This document shows, piece after piece, positions 35,585 to 44,658 of a DNA stretch of 64,000 bases. Each line of letters begins with the position of its first letter. Positions within the stretch are counted from its first letter, which is position 1. The stretch covers positions 1 to 64,000 of the forward strand of contig CAMBRK010000019.1 in NCBI GenBank assembly GCA_945870185.1. Direction: 5' to 3'. Source of the DNA: Aureispira sp. CCB-QB1. Its GTDB lineage: Bacteria; Bacteroidota; Bacteroidia; Chitinophagales; Saprospiraceae. The notes beneath the pieces are model-generated. The model was not told the origin of the DNA and did no database searches. It saw only the letters and a program-made list of their open reading frames with translations. A program made the translations under genes and the position numbers.

Positions 35585-35942
35585 TTGTTTTTATGTTATA
35601 GGTAAGAATTCAGAAATATAAGTATATGTCCGTTTTCAGTCATTCTAGTGCTTTTATTATTTGAAAACAGTATTTCAATTTTCATAGATAATGGTGTTAA
35701 AAGCTAAAATTCATGGTAATGTATTGTAAATCAATAAAATTACTCCAAAGGTATTTCTTTTCTATAATAAAACTTATATTATAAGCCACATTTTATCCCT
35801 TTACCTTTGCATCAGTTAATAAAATATGCTTTAGTTTATTGTGGACATTATTCTTCCAGTGTTTGAAGACCATTTGCATAGATCCCATGAATAAAATGTT
35901 GTGTTAGAGCCGGAGTATTTGTTTATCAAAATCAAGTAAATA
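35585..35942. other. Intergenic region, mostly without recognisable content
   Basis: AT-rich. A TACCTTTG element near 35802 on the plus strand precedes a short frame reading VDIILPVFEDHLHRSHE, but that frame has an early stop before it and no continuation. It may be a promoter-plus-remnant left by deletion. Nothing else stands out. Confidence 0.4.
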
Positions 35943-35967
35943 AAGAAGCCCTATCCAGGGCTTCTTT
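35943..35967 (-). terminator. Terminator after the TonB-dependent receptor gene
   Basis: AAGAAGCCCT and AGGGCTTCTT form a 10-bp perfect stem with a 4-base loop, 14 bp after the receptor stop on the minus strand, followed by a T-rich stretch. Confidence 0.8.
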
Positions 35968-35980
35968 ATAATATGGATCT

Positions 35981-38386
35981 TTATAAACTGATTACGATTC
36001 CTAAAGTAGGCAAAGGAGTACCTTCATTATCGTTGATCGTTTTTAACTTATATCTCCATTGATCTGGACTTGCATCAGGATTGGTTACGATGGGACCACC
36101 AATAGGTTTAAGATTTTCGTCAAGTGGCCTGTCTAACACTAAAACATCTCGTGCTACTGCAGCCGCAGTTAGATTTTGTATATCTAGGAACAAGTTAAGT
36201 TCCCATTTTTTGAAAAACCATTTTTTGTCAATACGTATATCCAAAGTTCCAAAAGGACTCAGTCTTAAGGTATTGATTCTACTATAATCAGGGATTCCAC
36301 CGAAATTCCTATCCCAATTGGCCGAAAGATTTGAGTCTGGGCTAAATGGTGTACTTGGAAGTCCTGACTGATATCTATACCTAACACCTAGTTCCCAGTT
36401 TTTACCAAATCTTTTACCTGCTGTCATACTGACGATGTGTCTGCTGTCCCAACTGCTTGGTGCGTAAACTCCATTTTCATTGGCAAACTCAGATTTTCCT
36501 AATGTATAAGCCAAAATACCATAAAAACCTTTGTATAGTTTCTGTTGTAATAAAAACTCCATACCAAAAGTTCTTCCCTCAGAAGTAGGAGTTACAGGTT
36601 CGTTCCCTATCACACCAAAGTCACCACCCAAATTGGCCAATGATATACGTTCTCTAAGTAAAAATGGATAGTTATTATATTTTTTATAGTAACCTTCTAA
36701 AGTGATCCGACTTGAAGGCGTGGGATTAAACTCAACTCCTGTTACCAAGTGATCCGCTTGGATGTAGGAAATATTGTTGAGCTTGTTGATCAGTTGACCA
36801 TTTTCTGTGTAACCTAGACTTGTAAATGGTGGTAACTGGAAGTACCTACCTACATTAAAGTTATAAGACCATTTTTCTGAAACCTGATAAGATAGAGATA
36901 GTCTTGGCGAAAATTGCTCCAAAGGATTATTCATATCATCTGAATAAGAATTACCATCTACTCTCATGCCCACATTGAGACTCAATTTATCTTTTAAAAA
37001 CTTTCTAGCTACATTGAAAAAGGCGCCATATTTATTTAAAGAAATTTCATTGGTAAAATTGATTTCTTGAGGCCCCGCACCGGTGAAAATTTTATTAAAT
37101 GTTGTATTACTATATCTGACAAACTCATAAGATACTCCACCAAAGTATTCCCAAGCGTTGTATTTTTGTGAAGTCTCTATACGGAGCTTGTTTTCTGCCT
37201 CTCTAGAGTTATAATCCAATAAAAGATTATCGATCGTTGACTCATCATTATTGAAGTACTTTACAGCGTCATTATTGAGCATGTTTCTACTAAGTACAAA
37301 ATTGGTAAATCCATTTTCGCCAAAGCGTTTGTACACAATACCATTAGTGTAATTCCACTGCGTATTGACGGGTAGTCTATCGAGAATAAACTGTTTGGAT
37401 TCAGTATCATTGGCATCTTTATTGAGCGAAAAGTCATCAATCGCTCCCAATCCAATAAAAGTTATTTCATTTTTATTATCAATTTTATATTTATATTTAG
37501 CATTGAAATCCGTATAGGTAGGTAGGAAAGGAAGCCCTATGGCTTTAAATAGGAATTGTAAATATGATCTTCTGGCCGAAACCAAAAATGTACTTTTGTC
37601 ACCTATGGGTCCATCTAAAGTGACCCCAAGATCTGTAGCTCCTGCCGTCATCGTTGCACCAATTCTGTCATCTCTTCCGTCTTTAAATTTAAAATTAAAA
37701 ACTGAGCTTAATGCGTTTCCTCTTGAAACCGGAAATGCACCGCTAAAGAAATCTACCTCTCTGATAAAATCCACATTGATGATTCCTGCAGGTCCTCCGG
37801 ATGAACCTTGTGTCGCAAAGTGATTGATTACAGGTATTTCTATATCATCAATAAAAAATCGATTTTCATTAGGTGCTCCACCACGTATGATTAAATCATT
37901 TCGGAAAGATGCTGTAGATGTCACCCCTGGCAATGACTGTATAACACGAGAGATATCTCTGTTTCCTCCGGGATTTCTTTTGATTTCAGAAACACCTATC
38001 GTCCTTAAAGAAACTGGACTTTCGGATGATTTTCTAAAAGAACTTGCAGTTACTACTACTTCTTTGAGTTGATTGGTATTTTCCCCCATTTCAAAATTCA
38101 AAATAGTAGGCCGAATACCCTGGATTTCTATTTCTGATTGTGTGATATTTTCATAACCTACGTAACTAACTTCTATATTGTAAATGCCTGGTTTAATACC
38201 TTCGATAATATAGTTGCCGTCTAAATCTGTAGAAGTACCTTTATCTGTTCCTTTCAATGCAACATTAGCTCCTATTATGGCATCATTGGATAATTTGTCT
38301 TTTACCGTACCTTTGATTATCCCATTTTGAGCTTTGGCAGAAAAAGTAAAAAGTAAAAAGAGAATTATTGAAAAATTAAATTTCAT
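35981..38386 (-). CDS. TonB-dependent outer-membrane receptor
   Basis: An 801-residue beta-barrel receptor. Signal peptide about 1-19 (FTFSAKAQ); carboxypeptidase-regulatory-like domain (about 22-105: GIIKGTVKDKLSNDAIIGANVALKG split, GIYNIEVSYVGYE); plug domain (about 120-230: VIQSLPGVTSTASFRNDLIIRGGAPNENRFFIDDIEIP region with NRFFIDD); then the barrel, ending in a Leu at the C-terminus as outer-membrane proteins often do. It lacks a SusD partner, so it is not a standard SusC. The ligand is unknown; the plug's SPVSLRTIGVSEI segment resembles siderophore- or peptide-type receptors only in general. Confidence 0.93.
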   Translation of the reverse strand: MKFNFSIILFLLFTFSAKAQNGIIKGTVKDKLSNDAIIGANVALKGTDKGTSTDLDGNYIIEGIKPGIYNIEVSYVGYENITQSEIEIQGIRPTILNFEMGENTNQLKEVVVTASSFRKSSESPVSLRTIGVSEIKRNPGGNRDISRVIQSLPGVTSTASFRNDLIIRGGAPNENRFFIDDIEIPVINHFATQGSSGGPAGIINVDFIREVDFFSGAFPVSRGNALSSVFNFKFKDGRDDRIGATMTAGATDLGVTLDGPIGDKSTFLVSARRSYLQFLFKAIGLPFLPTYTDFNAKYKYKIDNKNEITFIGLGAIDDFSLNKDANDTESKQFILDRLPVNTQWNYTNGIVYKRFGENGFTNFVLSRNMLNNDAVKYFNNDESTIDNLLLDYNSREAENKLRIETSQKYNAWEYFGGVSYEFVRYSNTTFNKIFTGAGPQEINFTNEISLNKYGAFFNVARKFLKDKLSLNVGMRVDGNSYSDDMNNPLEQFSPRLSLSYQVSEKWSYNFNVGRYFQLPPFTSLGYTENGQLINKLNNISYIQADHLVTGVEFNPTPSSRITLEGYYKKYNNYPFLLRERISLANLGGDFGVIGNEPVTPTSEGRTFGMEFLLQQKLYKGFYGILAYTLGKSEFANENGVYAPSSWDSRHIVSMTAGKRFGKNWELGVRYRYQSGLPSTPFSPDSNLSANWDRNFGGIPDYSRINTLRLSPFGTLDIRIDKKWFFKKWELNLFLDIQNLTAAAVARDVLVLDRPLDENLKPIGGPIVTNPDASPDQWRYKLKTINDNEGTPLPTLGIVISL

Positions 38387-38526
38387 ACATTACGTTTTGT
38401 TGATTCATTATGATGACAATCAAAAACAAAAAATGTTTTTATAATGATATATTTTAAGAAAAGCTTTGTTCAAATGTTAGATTTTTTGTTAAAAACGATT
38501 AACTTTGTAGAGCAATTGATAATTAA

Positions 38527-39552
38527 ATGAATGGTATGACTCCACTTAAGAAATGGTTGATCGTCCTAGGGCTATTTGTTCTGGGTGGTATTACCGTCTC
38601 TTTACTAAAAGATAAAAGCTACAGTATAACAGCAGAAATAGATGTTGCTGCTCCACCTTATGTCGTTTTTAATGCCATCAATAATCTATCTTATCAGAAT
38701 GAATGGAATGCAAAATCTACATTGGATACTTCATTTAAATTACTTTGTGTAGGCAATCCTATCGGGACAAATGCTTCGTGCGATTTTAAGAGTAAAATGT
38801 ATGGTGATGGGGTTATCAGAATAGTGCATTCCGAAAAAAGTGACAGTATCAGTTTAGTTGAGGAAGCAAATCATGGAAGAGTTTTAGATATAGGATATAA
38901 ACTTATTTCTTCTGATCATAAAATTACCAAGATATATCTCTTCGCATCTAGTCAATCTGGCTTCATCACCAACTTATGGAATTTTATACATATCTGGAAG
39001 CTAAAAAAACACATGGGGCATCAGATAGATAACCTTAAAATTTTTATTAACGAACGATATCACCAAAAAATATATCATGGATATATAATCGAAGAAATAA
39101 TGACCAACCAAAGGTTTTTTATCGGTCATAGAGCAGAAGTTAAATTTGAAAATATCACTCAGTATTATGCTCAAAATATAGCTGCGCTGTACCAAACGGC
39201 TTTAAAAAATCAAATGGTTGCTGCCGGAATGCCGTGTGGACTATATTTTAGCTGGAATGATCAAAATCAAAAAACAGACATGGCTGCTGCTTTACCAACA
39301 CTAGCTGAAAATCATGTTCAAGGTACACAGGTTTTTAATCTGCCTGGTGGTCGTGCATTAAAGTTAATTTATAAAGGTGAAGGAAGTAAGTCAGTTGTAG
39401 CTCATGAAGCTATGCATGCTTATATGATGGACCATATGCTACAGCAATCTGCGCCTATTGTAGAAGAGTATATGACGGATCCTACGCAAGAGCCTAATCC
39501 TGAAAACTGGATAACCAATATTTACTATTATGTGAATGAAAAGAAAATTTAA
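38527..39552 (+). CDS. SRPBCC protein with C-terminal GyrI-like effector-binding domain
   Basis: A 341-residue protein. An N-terminal membrane helix (about 8-25) anchors it. Residues about 30-170 resemble the SRPBCC (polyketide cyclase/START) fold seen as a membrane-anchored domain in Bacteroidota (ITAEIDVAAPPYVVFNAINN). Residues about 190-340 match the GyrI-like or AraC effector-binding domain (CGLYFSWND, ADMAAALPT-like segment, ALKLIYKGE, EYMTDPTQEP). Both domains bind small hydrophobic ligands; function is unknown. A TAACTTTG -7-like element lies at 38500-38507. Confidence 0.8.
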   Translation: MNGMTPLKKWLIVLGLFVLGGITVSLLKDKSYSITAEIDVAAPPYVVFNAINNLSYQNEWNAKSTLDTSFKLLCVGNPIGTNASCDFKSKMYGDGVIRIVHSEKSDSISLVEEANHGRVLDIGYKLISSDHKITKIYLFASSQSGFITNLWNFIHIWKLKKHMGHQIDNLKIFINERYHQKIYHGYIIEEIMTNQRFFIGHRAEVKFENITQYYAQNIAALYQTALKNQMVAAGMPCGLYFSWNDQNQKTDMAAALPTLAENHVQGTQVFNLPGGRALKLIYKGEGSKSVVAHEAMHAYMMDHMLQQSAPIVEEYMTDPTQEPNPENWITNIYYYVNEKKI

Positions 39553-39583
39553 AAACTAGCGATTGGATTCTTTACACAAGGAA

Positions 39584-40555
39584 ATGAGTTGGATAGAGCA
39601 GATGAATACTTATGGAAAGGAAGGCATGCCTTTCATTTTTATAATTGATTTTGAGCTAAAGTCACCACAAATCATTCCTTTGCATATATTGGATAAAGAT
39701 ATTTTGTTTAAGGTAAATCAACATAAAAACTATGATTTGCAAGGACACAAATCCACACCATTATCTTTTGTTCCAAAACCAATTGCTTTCGAGGAAGTAT
39801 TTGAAAAATCATTTCAGGGTGCTCAGAAAGAAATATTTTATGGTAATTCGTTTTTGTTAAATCTGACTTTTCCTACAGAAATCAAAACTAACTATTCCCT
39901 TAAGGAGCTCTTTGAAGTATCTTTGGCAAAATATAAGCTGTATTACAAAGATCAATTTATAGTGTCATCTCCAGAAATATTTGTGCAGATTCAGGATGGA
40001 AAAATATTTACTTTTCCCATGAAAGGTACCATAGATGCTTCTATCCCCAATGCAAGAGATATCATTCTTTCTGACTTCAAAGAAACAGCTGAGCATTACA
40101 CCATTGTAGACCTGTTGCGTAATGACTTAAGTATAGTGGCAAAAAATGTACGTGTAAACCGATTTAGATATATAGATGTGCTCAAGACCAATGCCAAAAC
40201 TTTGCTGCAAGTGAGTTCGGAAATAGAAGGAACCTTACCTGCTGATTATAAGTCAAAGCTAGGTGATATTTTTCAAGCTTTGGTGCCTGCGGGCTCTATA
40301 TCCGGAGCGCCTAAGAAAAAGACGGTGGAAATCATCAAAACATACGAACTCGATGACCGTGGATACTATACGGGTATCTTTGGTATTTTTGATGGCCAAA
40401 ATGTGGATTCAGGAGTGATGATCCGGTATATAGAAAAATCTGCTACAGGCTTGGTTTACAGAAGTGGTTGTGGTATAACGGCACTTAGCGATGCCCGATC
40501 AGAATATAAAGAAATGATAGATAAAGTCTATGTCCCTGCTGCTAGAAAGTATTAA
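39584..40555 (+). CDS. pabB: Aminodeoxychorismate synthase component I
   Basis: Chorismate-binding enzyme that makes 4-amino-4-deoxychorismate for folate. Diagnostic motifs: KGTIDAS, the Lys/Glu region ETAEHYTIVDLLRNDLS, the C-terminal LVPAGSISGAPKKKTVEIIKTYE, RGYYTGIFG, and RSGCGITALSDARSEYKEM. At 323 residues it is the short form without an extended N-terminal domain. The ATG at 39584 is chosen; a TTG at 39563 extends the frame by seven codons. It overlaps pabC by 26 bp. The glutaminase subunit PabA is not nearby. An anthranilate synthase identity is less likely given the pabC neighbour. Confidence 0.9.
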   Translation: MSWIEQMNTYGKEGMPFIFIIDFELKSPQIIPLHILDKDILFKVNQHKNYDLQGHKSTPLSFVPKPIAFEEVFEKSFQGAQKEIFYGNSFLLNLTFPTEIKTNYSLKELFEVSLAKYKLYYKDQFIVSSPEIFVQIQDGKIFTFPMKGTIDASIPNARDIILSDFKETAEHYTIVDLLRNDLSIVAKNVRVNRFRYIDVLKTNAKTLLQVSSEIEGTLPADYKSKLGDIFQALVPAGSISGAPKKKTVEIIKTYELDDRGYYTGIFGIFDGQNVDSGVMIRYIEKSATGLVYRSGCGITALSDARSEYKEMIDKVYVPAARKY

Positions 40556-41126
40556 AATTTTAAACGGTAAGTTATACAACATGACCTTGCATGAGCAGCG
40601 CGCCAATCGTAGCCGAAAAATGCTATTTGGGATAGAAAGACCCTTATATTTGAAGAAAGTAATAGTTGTTCCTGAAGAATTCAAAAAGGGATTGGTAAAG
40701 TGTAGGGTGATTTATGGAGAAAGTATTGAATCGGTCATTTTTACAATGTATGAAAAAAGAAAAATTAATAGTGCAAAAGTCATTTATGAAGATCATGTAC
40801 TTTATGACCACAAATATGTTATCCGAACAGGGCTAGATGATGTGTATGCCAAAAGGGAAGATCACGACGAAATCATCATCATCAAAAATGGCATGGTCAC
40901 CGATGCCTACTATTTTAATTTAGTTTTCGAAAAGGAAGGCAAATATTTCACATCAGATACACCATTGCTACATGGCATTCAGAGAGAGAAATTGATACTT
41001 TCACAAAAGGTACAGGAAATACCCATCCATTTAGATGATATTTCTTCATATGAGCGAGTACATTTTGTCAACGCGCTAAACCCTTTAGGTCGGAATGTTT
41101 TGGAAGTGGCTCAGATATCGTTTTGA
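40530..41126 (+). CDS. pabC: 4-amino-4-deoxychorismate lyase (class IV aminotransferase fold)
   Basis: A 198-residue fold-type IV PLP protein. The aminotransferase IV motifs are DDEIIIIKNGMVTDAYYFNLVFEKEGK and FTSDTPLLHGIQREKL; the expected catalytic Lys is within KYVIRTG (about residue 88). It is shorter than typical PabC, missing much of the N-terminal small domain, but this compact type occurs beside pabB in Bacteroidota. Converts aminodeoxychorismate to p-aminobenzoate plus pyruvate. Confidence 0.85.
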   Translation: MSLLLESIKILNGKLYNMTLHEQRANRSRKMLFGIERPLYLKKVIVVPEEFKKGLVKCRVIYGESIESVIFTMYEKRKINSAKVIYEDHVLYDHKYVIRTGLDDVYAKREDHDEIIIIKNGMVTDAYYFNLVFEKEGKYFTSDTPLLHGIQREKLILSQKVQEIPIHLDDISSYERVHFVNALNPLGRNVLEVAQISF

Positions 41127-41141
41127 AAAAAACGCGAATGA

Positions 41142-42449
41142 TTAATTTTTAATAAATTTATAGGTATTATTGACATCTCGATTGGTGACCGTTAAGAAAT
41201 ATATACCTGGAGTAAAATCGCCAATGTTAATATCCACCGTACCAGATAATCCACTTCCATTTAATAATTTAGTTCCTGTAGCGTTCGTGATATAGTAATC
41301 AGCAGCTTCTGTTGCGTCATTTTTATATTGGATAGAAATCATTTGATTTGCAGGATTCGGGAAGACCTTGATATCACTTATTGCTGTTGATTCACTTGTC
41401 GATGTAGTACAAGCTAAGTCATTGATATATTTCCATACATCTTCATTAAACAGAAAAGGAACTAGCGAATTGTCAGGATTGTCACCCATTCTGATCCACA
41501 CCATATTCTGAGAAGGAATAACATTGATAAACTGTCCATTTTTTCCCAATGCTGAAAACATATCTGAAGGAGCATTTTTAAATAAACTCCCTGGAATTTT
41601 TAGTTGTAATCCTGGTACCATGTAGTTGTTTTTCCCATTGAGCCACCATAAGTAGCCATATGATTCATTGATATTTTGAGAAGTATTGACCATATCGTTA
41701 TAGTACTTTTGGTCGGTCAATATCTGGGTACCATTCCAATTTCCTTTATTTAAAACCAATAGACCAAACCTAGCCATACTTCTAGCCGTACTAAAATATA
41801 CATTATTATAATCTTGTTTTATAAAGAGTCCATCCATACCCGTGGTGTTTTTTATTTTTTGGGTCAGATATTGATTCATAGTTCTATTGGATGCTTTTTC
41901 TATCACTTGATCGAGCAAGGTATAAGGTCCATTGTGATAGGCCCAACGAGTACCCGCATCTGCTTTGTATTTCAGACAAGAGCTCAAGGTGCAGAAAGGA
42001 TCAGCCACGCCATCATCCAAACCTGATGTCATGGTGAGTTGATTTCTTATGGTGATCTTGTCTTCCTGAGCGGGTGTACAGCTAGTCCATCCTTTTCCAA
42101 GATATTTTGATGTAAGCTCGGAGATATCCAAAAGTTTCTCTTGCTGTGCAATGCCTACCAAAGTTGCTGTCAGTGTTTTGCCAGCTGATGCCCAATACCA
42201 ATTGGAAGTACGGGTATGACCGTTCATGTATTTTTCCAGTACAATTTTACCATCTTTGAGTAGAATAAAAGCCTTAGTATCACTGGCTTCCAAAAATTGA
42301 GAAAGACTGTCGATTTTATTTGGACACCATCCTAAAGTTTTCGGATCCATTGTTTCCCATTCAGAAGCATTATTGGGTGGAAAATACATCTGAGCAGATA
42401 AGTCTAAACACAAGAAAAAAATAATTGTATTTAAGAAGAGTGTTTTCAT
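41142..42449 (-). CDS. Secreted beta-lactamase-family serine hydrolase with T9SS sorting domain
   Basis: A 435-residue exported enzyme. Signal peptide about 1-20. The serine hydrolase (class C beta-lactamase / DD-peptidase fold) has the SxxK motif SAGK at 88-91 and a YHN (Y-x-N) motif at 171-173. The region after WLNGKNNYMVPGLQLK carries the third active-site loop. The C-terminal 75 residues (KVFPNPANQMISIQY onward) are a type A T9SS sorting domain. It probably cleaves esters or peptides outside the cell. A TAATTTTG -7-like element lies at 42455-42462 on the same strand, only 5 bp before the ATG. Confidence 0.9.
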   Translation of the reverse strand: MKTLFLNTIIFFLCLDLSAQMYFPPNNASEWETMDPKTLGWCPNKIDSLSQFLEASDTKAFILLKDGKIVLEKYMNGHTRTSNWYWASAGKTLTATLVGIAQQEKLLDISELTSKYLGKGWTSCTPAQEDKITIRNQLTMTSGLDDGVADPFCTLSSCLKYKADAGTRWAYHNGPYTLLDQVIEKASNRTMNQYLTQKIKNTTGMDGLFIKQDYNNVYFSTARSMARFGLLVLNKGNWNGTQILTDQKYYNDMVNTSQNINESYGYLWWLNGKNNYMVPGLQLKIPGSLFKNAPSDMFSALGKNGQFINVIPSQNMVWIRMGDNPDNSLVPFLFNEDVWKYINDLACTTSTSESTAISDIKVFPNPANQMISIQYKNDATEAADYYITNATGTKLLNGSGLSGTVDINIGDFTPGIYFLTVTNRDVNNTYKFIKN

Positions 42450-42454
42450 GGGGT

Positions 42455-42462
42455 CAAAATTA
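42455..42462 (-). promoter_or_regulatory. Putative -7 element TAATTTTG
   Basis: Matches TAnnTTTG on the minus strand, 5 bp before the serine hydrolase ATG, so its mRNA would have almost no leader. No -33 TTTG is clear. Confidence 0.45.
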
Positions 42463-42613
42463 AAGTCTTGATAGATGCTTCTATTAGAAATTTATGTTAA
42501 AATATGGTCAGTACTAAATATTAAGACCAATATTAAGTGCAATGGTTTAATCTGAAGGAATAAAATATTTTTAACAAGTTGAAATGTCCAAAAATTAGTT
42601 GTCGGAATAAAAA

Positions 42614-42754
42614 ATGAGTTATATTTGTTTTGATTTAGGTAGTAATATCTTAAAATTATATAATTTGAAACCTAAAGAATTTTATAAAAATGTAAAGGCA
42701 GTTGCTGCAACATCTAGAAGTGCCTGGCGTGAGTGGTTGGCTAATCATCTGTAA
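42614..42754 (+). pseudogene. YdeI/OmpD-associated family gene, N-terminal fragment
   Basis: A 46-codon frame whose second half reads LKPKEFYKNVKAVAATSRSA followed by WREWLANH. The family usually opens with a FYxKSRxAWREWLxxNH pattern, so this is the 5' end of such a gene. It stops abruptly at 42754 after ANHL. The matching 3' end lies on the same strand at 44073-44249, so one gene has been split by the segment between them. Confidence 0.7.
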
Positions 42755-42987
42755 GACCTACATCATTAATTGGTTCTGTCATATGTGCATGAACATTCAG
42801 AAAACCATCATTATTGAAGTCGCCACTAACAAATGATCTGGGCTGACCCAGACCTATGATATCTCTGATCACATTAAATGTCTCGTCTTGATTGTTGTGT
42901 AACAAAATACTTCCCTCGACAACTGCCAACAGCACATATACCCAACCATCATTGTCAAAATCCCGCTTGAGAAGGAATGGAAAAATT
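42741..42987 (-). pseudogene. FG-GAP/VCBS repeat protein fragment
   Basis: An open frame without a proper start, containing RDFDNDGWVYV and SGDFNNDGFLNV, which are Asp-rich calcium-binding loops of FG-GAP/VCBS propeller repeats (as in ASPIC/UnbV-type secreted proteins). It ends at 42741 inside the YdeI fragment. About 75 codons remain of what is normally a 500-1200 residue protein. Confidence 0.65.
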
Positions 42988-43006
42988 TAGGCTTTACTTT
43001 TGACTT

Positions 43007-43528
43007 CTAAATAGTATAATAAATATGTATTCCAACAGCAGGAATAAAATATTCAAGAAAGTCAATATTTATATTAAAAAATCCTGTTTTAGGTTTTATT
43101 TCTGTCTTTTCTTTAAAGATACGAAACCCTAAGCCTGCATCAATACCAATGCCTAGGTTTTCTTTGATAATGAGTTCTCTACCAACACGGGTATGAATGT
43201 TAAAAGATTTAATAATTTCGTATTCATCTTCTTCTTTTAAATAGCTACTACCTAACCTCGCGTACCAACTTTTTCTAGTAGACAAATCTTGAAATTTTCC
43301 AAAGTGGAATAAAAATTCCCCGATCACAGCATAATCCGATTTTCCTGATATACCAACACTTCCTCCCATTTGAATTTGATTACTCTGAAATCGCGCCCCA
43401 ATATGCATTAATTCTGGATTGCCAATACCAGCAATTAAGTTAAAATTATTTTGAGCATTTAATTGAAATGATTTTATAGTAAATATTAAAATCACAAAGT
43501 GTTTGATTAGGATGAAACCATAATTCAT
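43007..43528 (-). CDS. Secreted or outer-membrane beta-barrel protein, unknown function
   Basis: A 173-residue exported protein with a signal peptide ending about residue 25 (FQLNAQ). The mature part alternates hydrophobic and polar residues with Gly turns (LIAGIGNPELMHIGARF, SWYARLGSSYLK, IGIDAGLGFRIF) and ends in a strand finishing IHIYYTI. This is the pattern of a small outer-membrane barrel. No named family was recognised. It lies within the segment that splits the YdeI gene, and its codon use looks like that of its neighbours. Confidence 0.65.
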   Translation of the reverse strand: MNYGFILIKHFVILIFTIKSFQLNAQNNFNLIAGIGNPELMHIGARFQSNQIQMGGSVGISGKSDYAVIGEFLFHFGKFQDLSTRKSWYARLGSSYLKEEDEYEIIKSFNIHTRVGRELIIKENLGIGIDAGLGFRIFKEKTEIKPKTGFFNINIDFLEYFIPAVGIHIYYTI

Positions 43529-43741
43529 AATATGATATTTTGATGGTGAATTTTAAAATCTTTACTTTAAAAACAAAAATATCAAATAATACAAAAAATA
43601 AGTATGATTACAATCATTTAAATTAATGATAAAAATCGAAAGGTATCCTCCCGATATAAAGTGAAAAGAACGCTTGCTAAAATGATTTATAAATTGATCC
43701 TACTTTTGATGCATTAATGCTTTTGTCTAATTTAATTTTCC

Positions 43742-44057
43742 TCACATCTTCCTCTCTAACCACTTAATAATATCCAGATATAAAATAGAACGCTGCTCGA
43801 AGATGTCTTGCTCCAGAGCTTTGATGTCGTGGTAAAACTGCTGTAAAAACTTCTTTCTGTCACTGATAGATAGCTTCACCACTTTCCTGAAAAATGCCGA
43901 GGTATTGATCTATAGCGTAATGGTCTCGTGCATCTGGTAGAAAAATTGTTTGGCACCTTTTACTAGGTAGTCCATGGTCTCATAGTTGCTGGCATCATAA
44001 TGCGCCATGAGGAACATGAGTTGGCTGTAACCTTGTATGTCTTCACGGAACGAGCAT
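43742..44057 (-). pseudogene. Degraded 3' fragment of an unknown protein gene
   Basis: The minus strand reads CSFREDIQGYSQLMFLMAHY, then DASNYETMDYLVKGAKQFFY, QMHETITL, one in-frame stop, then FFRKVVKLSISDRKKFLQQF and on to DIIKWLERKM before a stop at 43742. The frame is otherwise clean, so it is a recently broken helical protein. The 5' part is absent. I do not recognise the family. Confidence 0.6.
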
Positions 44058-44072
44058 CCTGAAGAAATGTAA

Positions 44073-44249
44073 TTACTCTTTGAAAATCAACCTCAAGCTC
44101 AAAAAAATTGGGAAGCATTTTCGGCTTCTACCAGACGTGGAATTTTAGAATGGATTTTCAATGCAAAAAAACCTGAGACAAAAACAAAAAGAATACACGA
44201 AACCATTACTTTAGCAGCTCAAAATATTAAAGTGCTTTTTAAAGCTTAA
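44073..44249 (+). pseudogene. YdeI/OmpD-associated family gene, C-terminal fragment
   Basis: A frame with no start reading ENQPQAQKNWEAFSASTRRG, then ILEWIFNAKKPETKTKRIHE and a final helix to the stop at 44249. The STRRxxxEWIxxAKKPETxxKRI pattern is the C-terminal hallmark of the YdeI/OmpD-associated family. About 100 middle residues between this and the fragment at 42614 are missing, so the event removed as well as inserted DNA. Confidence 0.7.
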
Positions 44250-44273
44250 TGGTTATTATTTAAATTGGATAGG

Positions 44274-44651
44274 ATGTCAAAAAAGAATATCATTATTTAT
44301 TGGGTATCAACGGCCTTATTGGTTTTCGGAATGGGTTCAAGTGGTATCTTTCAGTTGATCAGGCATGAAGAAGTAGCTATAAATTTTGCCAGGATGGGAT
44401 ACCCGGAATATTTTCCTTCTATACTTGGAGCATGGAAATTATTGGGGGTGATCGTCATTTTGGTTCCAAGGTTTCCATTGATCAAAGAATGGGCATATGC
44501 TGGATTTTTCTTTACGATGTCAGGAGCGTTGTTATCGCATTTATTTTTAAATGACCCACTGAAAATGACATTAGGCTCAGTATTTTACATGTTGATGATC
44601 GTCGTGTCTTGGTATTTTAGACCTGGGGATAGAAGATTGGTAAAAATTTAA
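44274..44651 (+). CDS. DoxX-like membrane protein
   Basis: A 125-residue protein with four predicted membrane helices. SKKNIIIYWVSTALLVFGM, FSGIFQL-like GSSGIFQLIRH, GYPEYFPSILGAWKLLGVI and FFFTMSGALLSHL match the DoxX_2/DoxX-like family. The role is unknown; relatives affect quinone-linked redox stress. The ATG at 44274 is preferred over a TTG at 44265. It starts 24 bp after the broken YdeI gene and 7 bp before an intact YdeI-family gene. Confidence 0.82.
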   Translation: MSKKNIIIYWVSTALLVFGMGSSGIFQLIRHEEVAINFARMGYPEYFPSILGAWKLLGVIVILVPRFPLIKEWAYAGFFFTMSGALLSHLFLNDPLKMTLGSVFYMLMIVVSWYFRPGDRRLVKI

Positions 44652-44658
44652 TTTCGCT

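Noticed and set aside
35800-35900. Short plus-strand frame VDIILPVFEDHLH after a TACCTTTG element
   Set aside because: It is only about 18 codons, has a stop close to its only ATG and no homologous-looking continuation, so a gene cannot be claimed.
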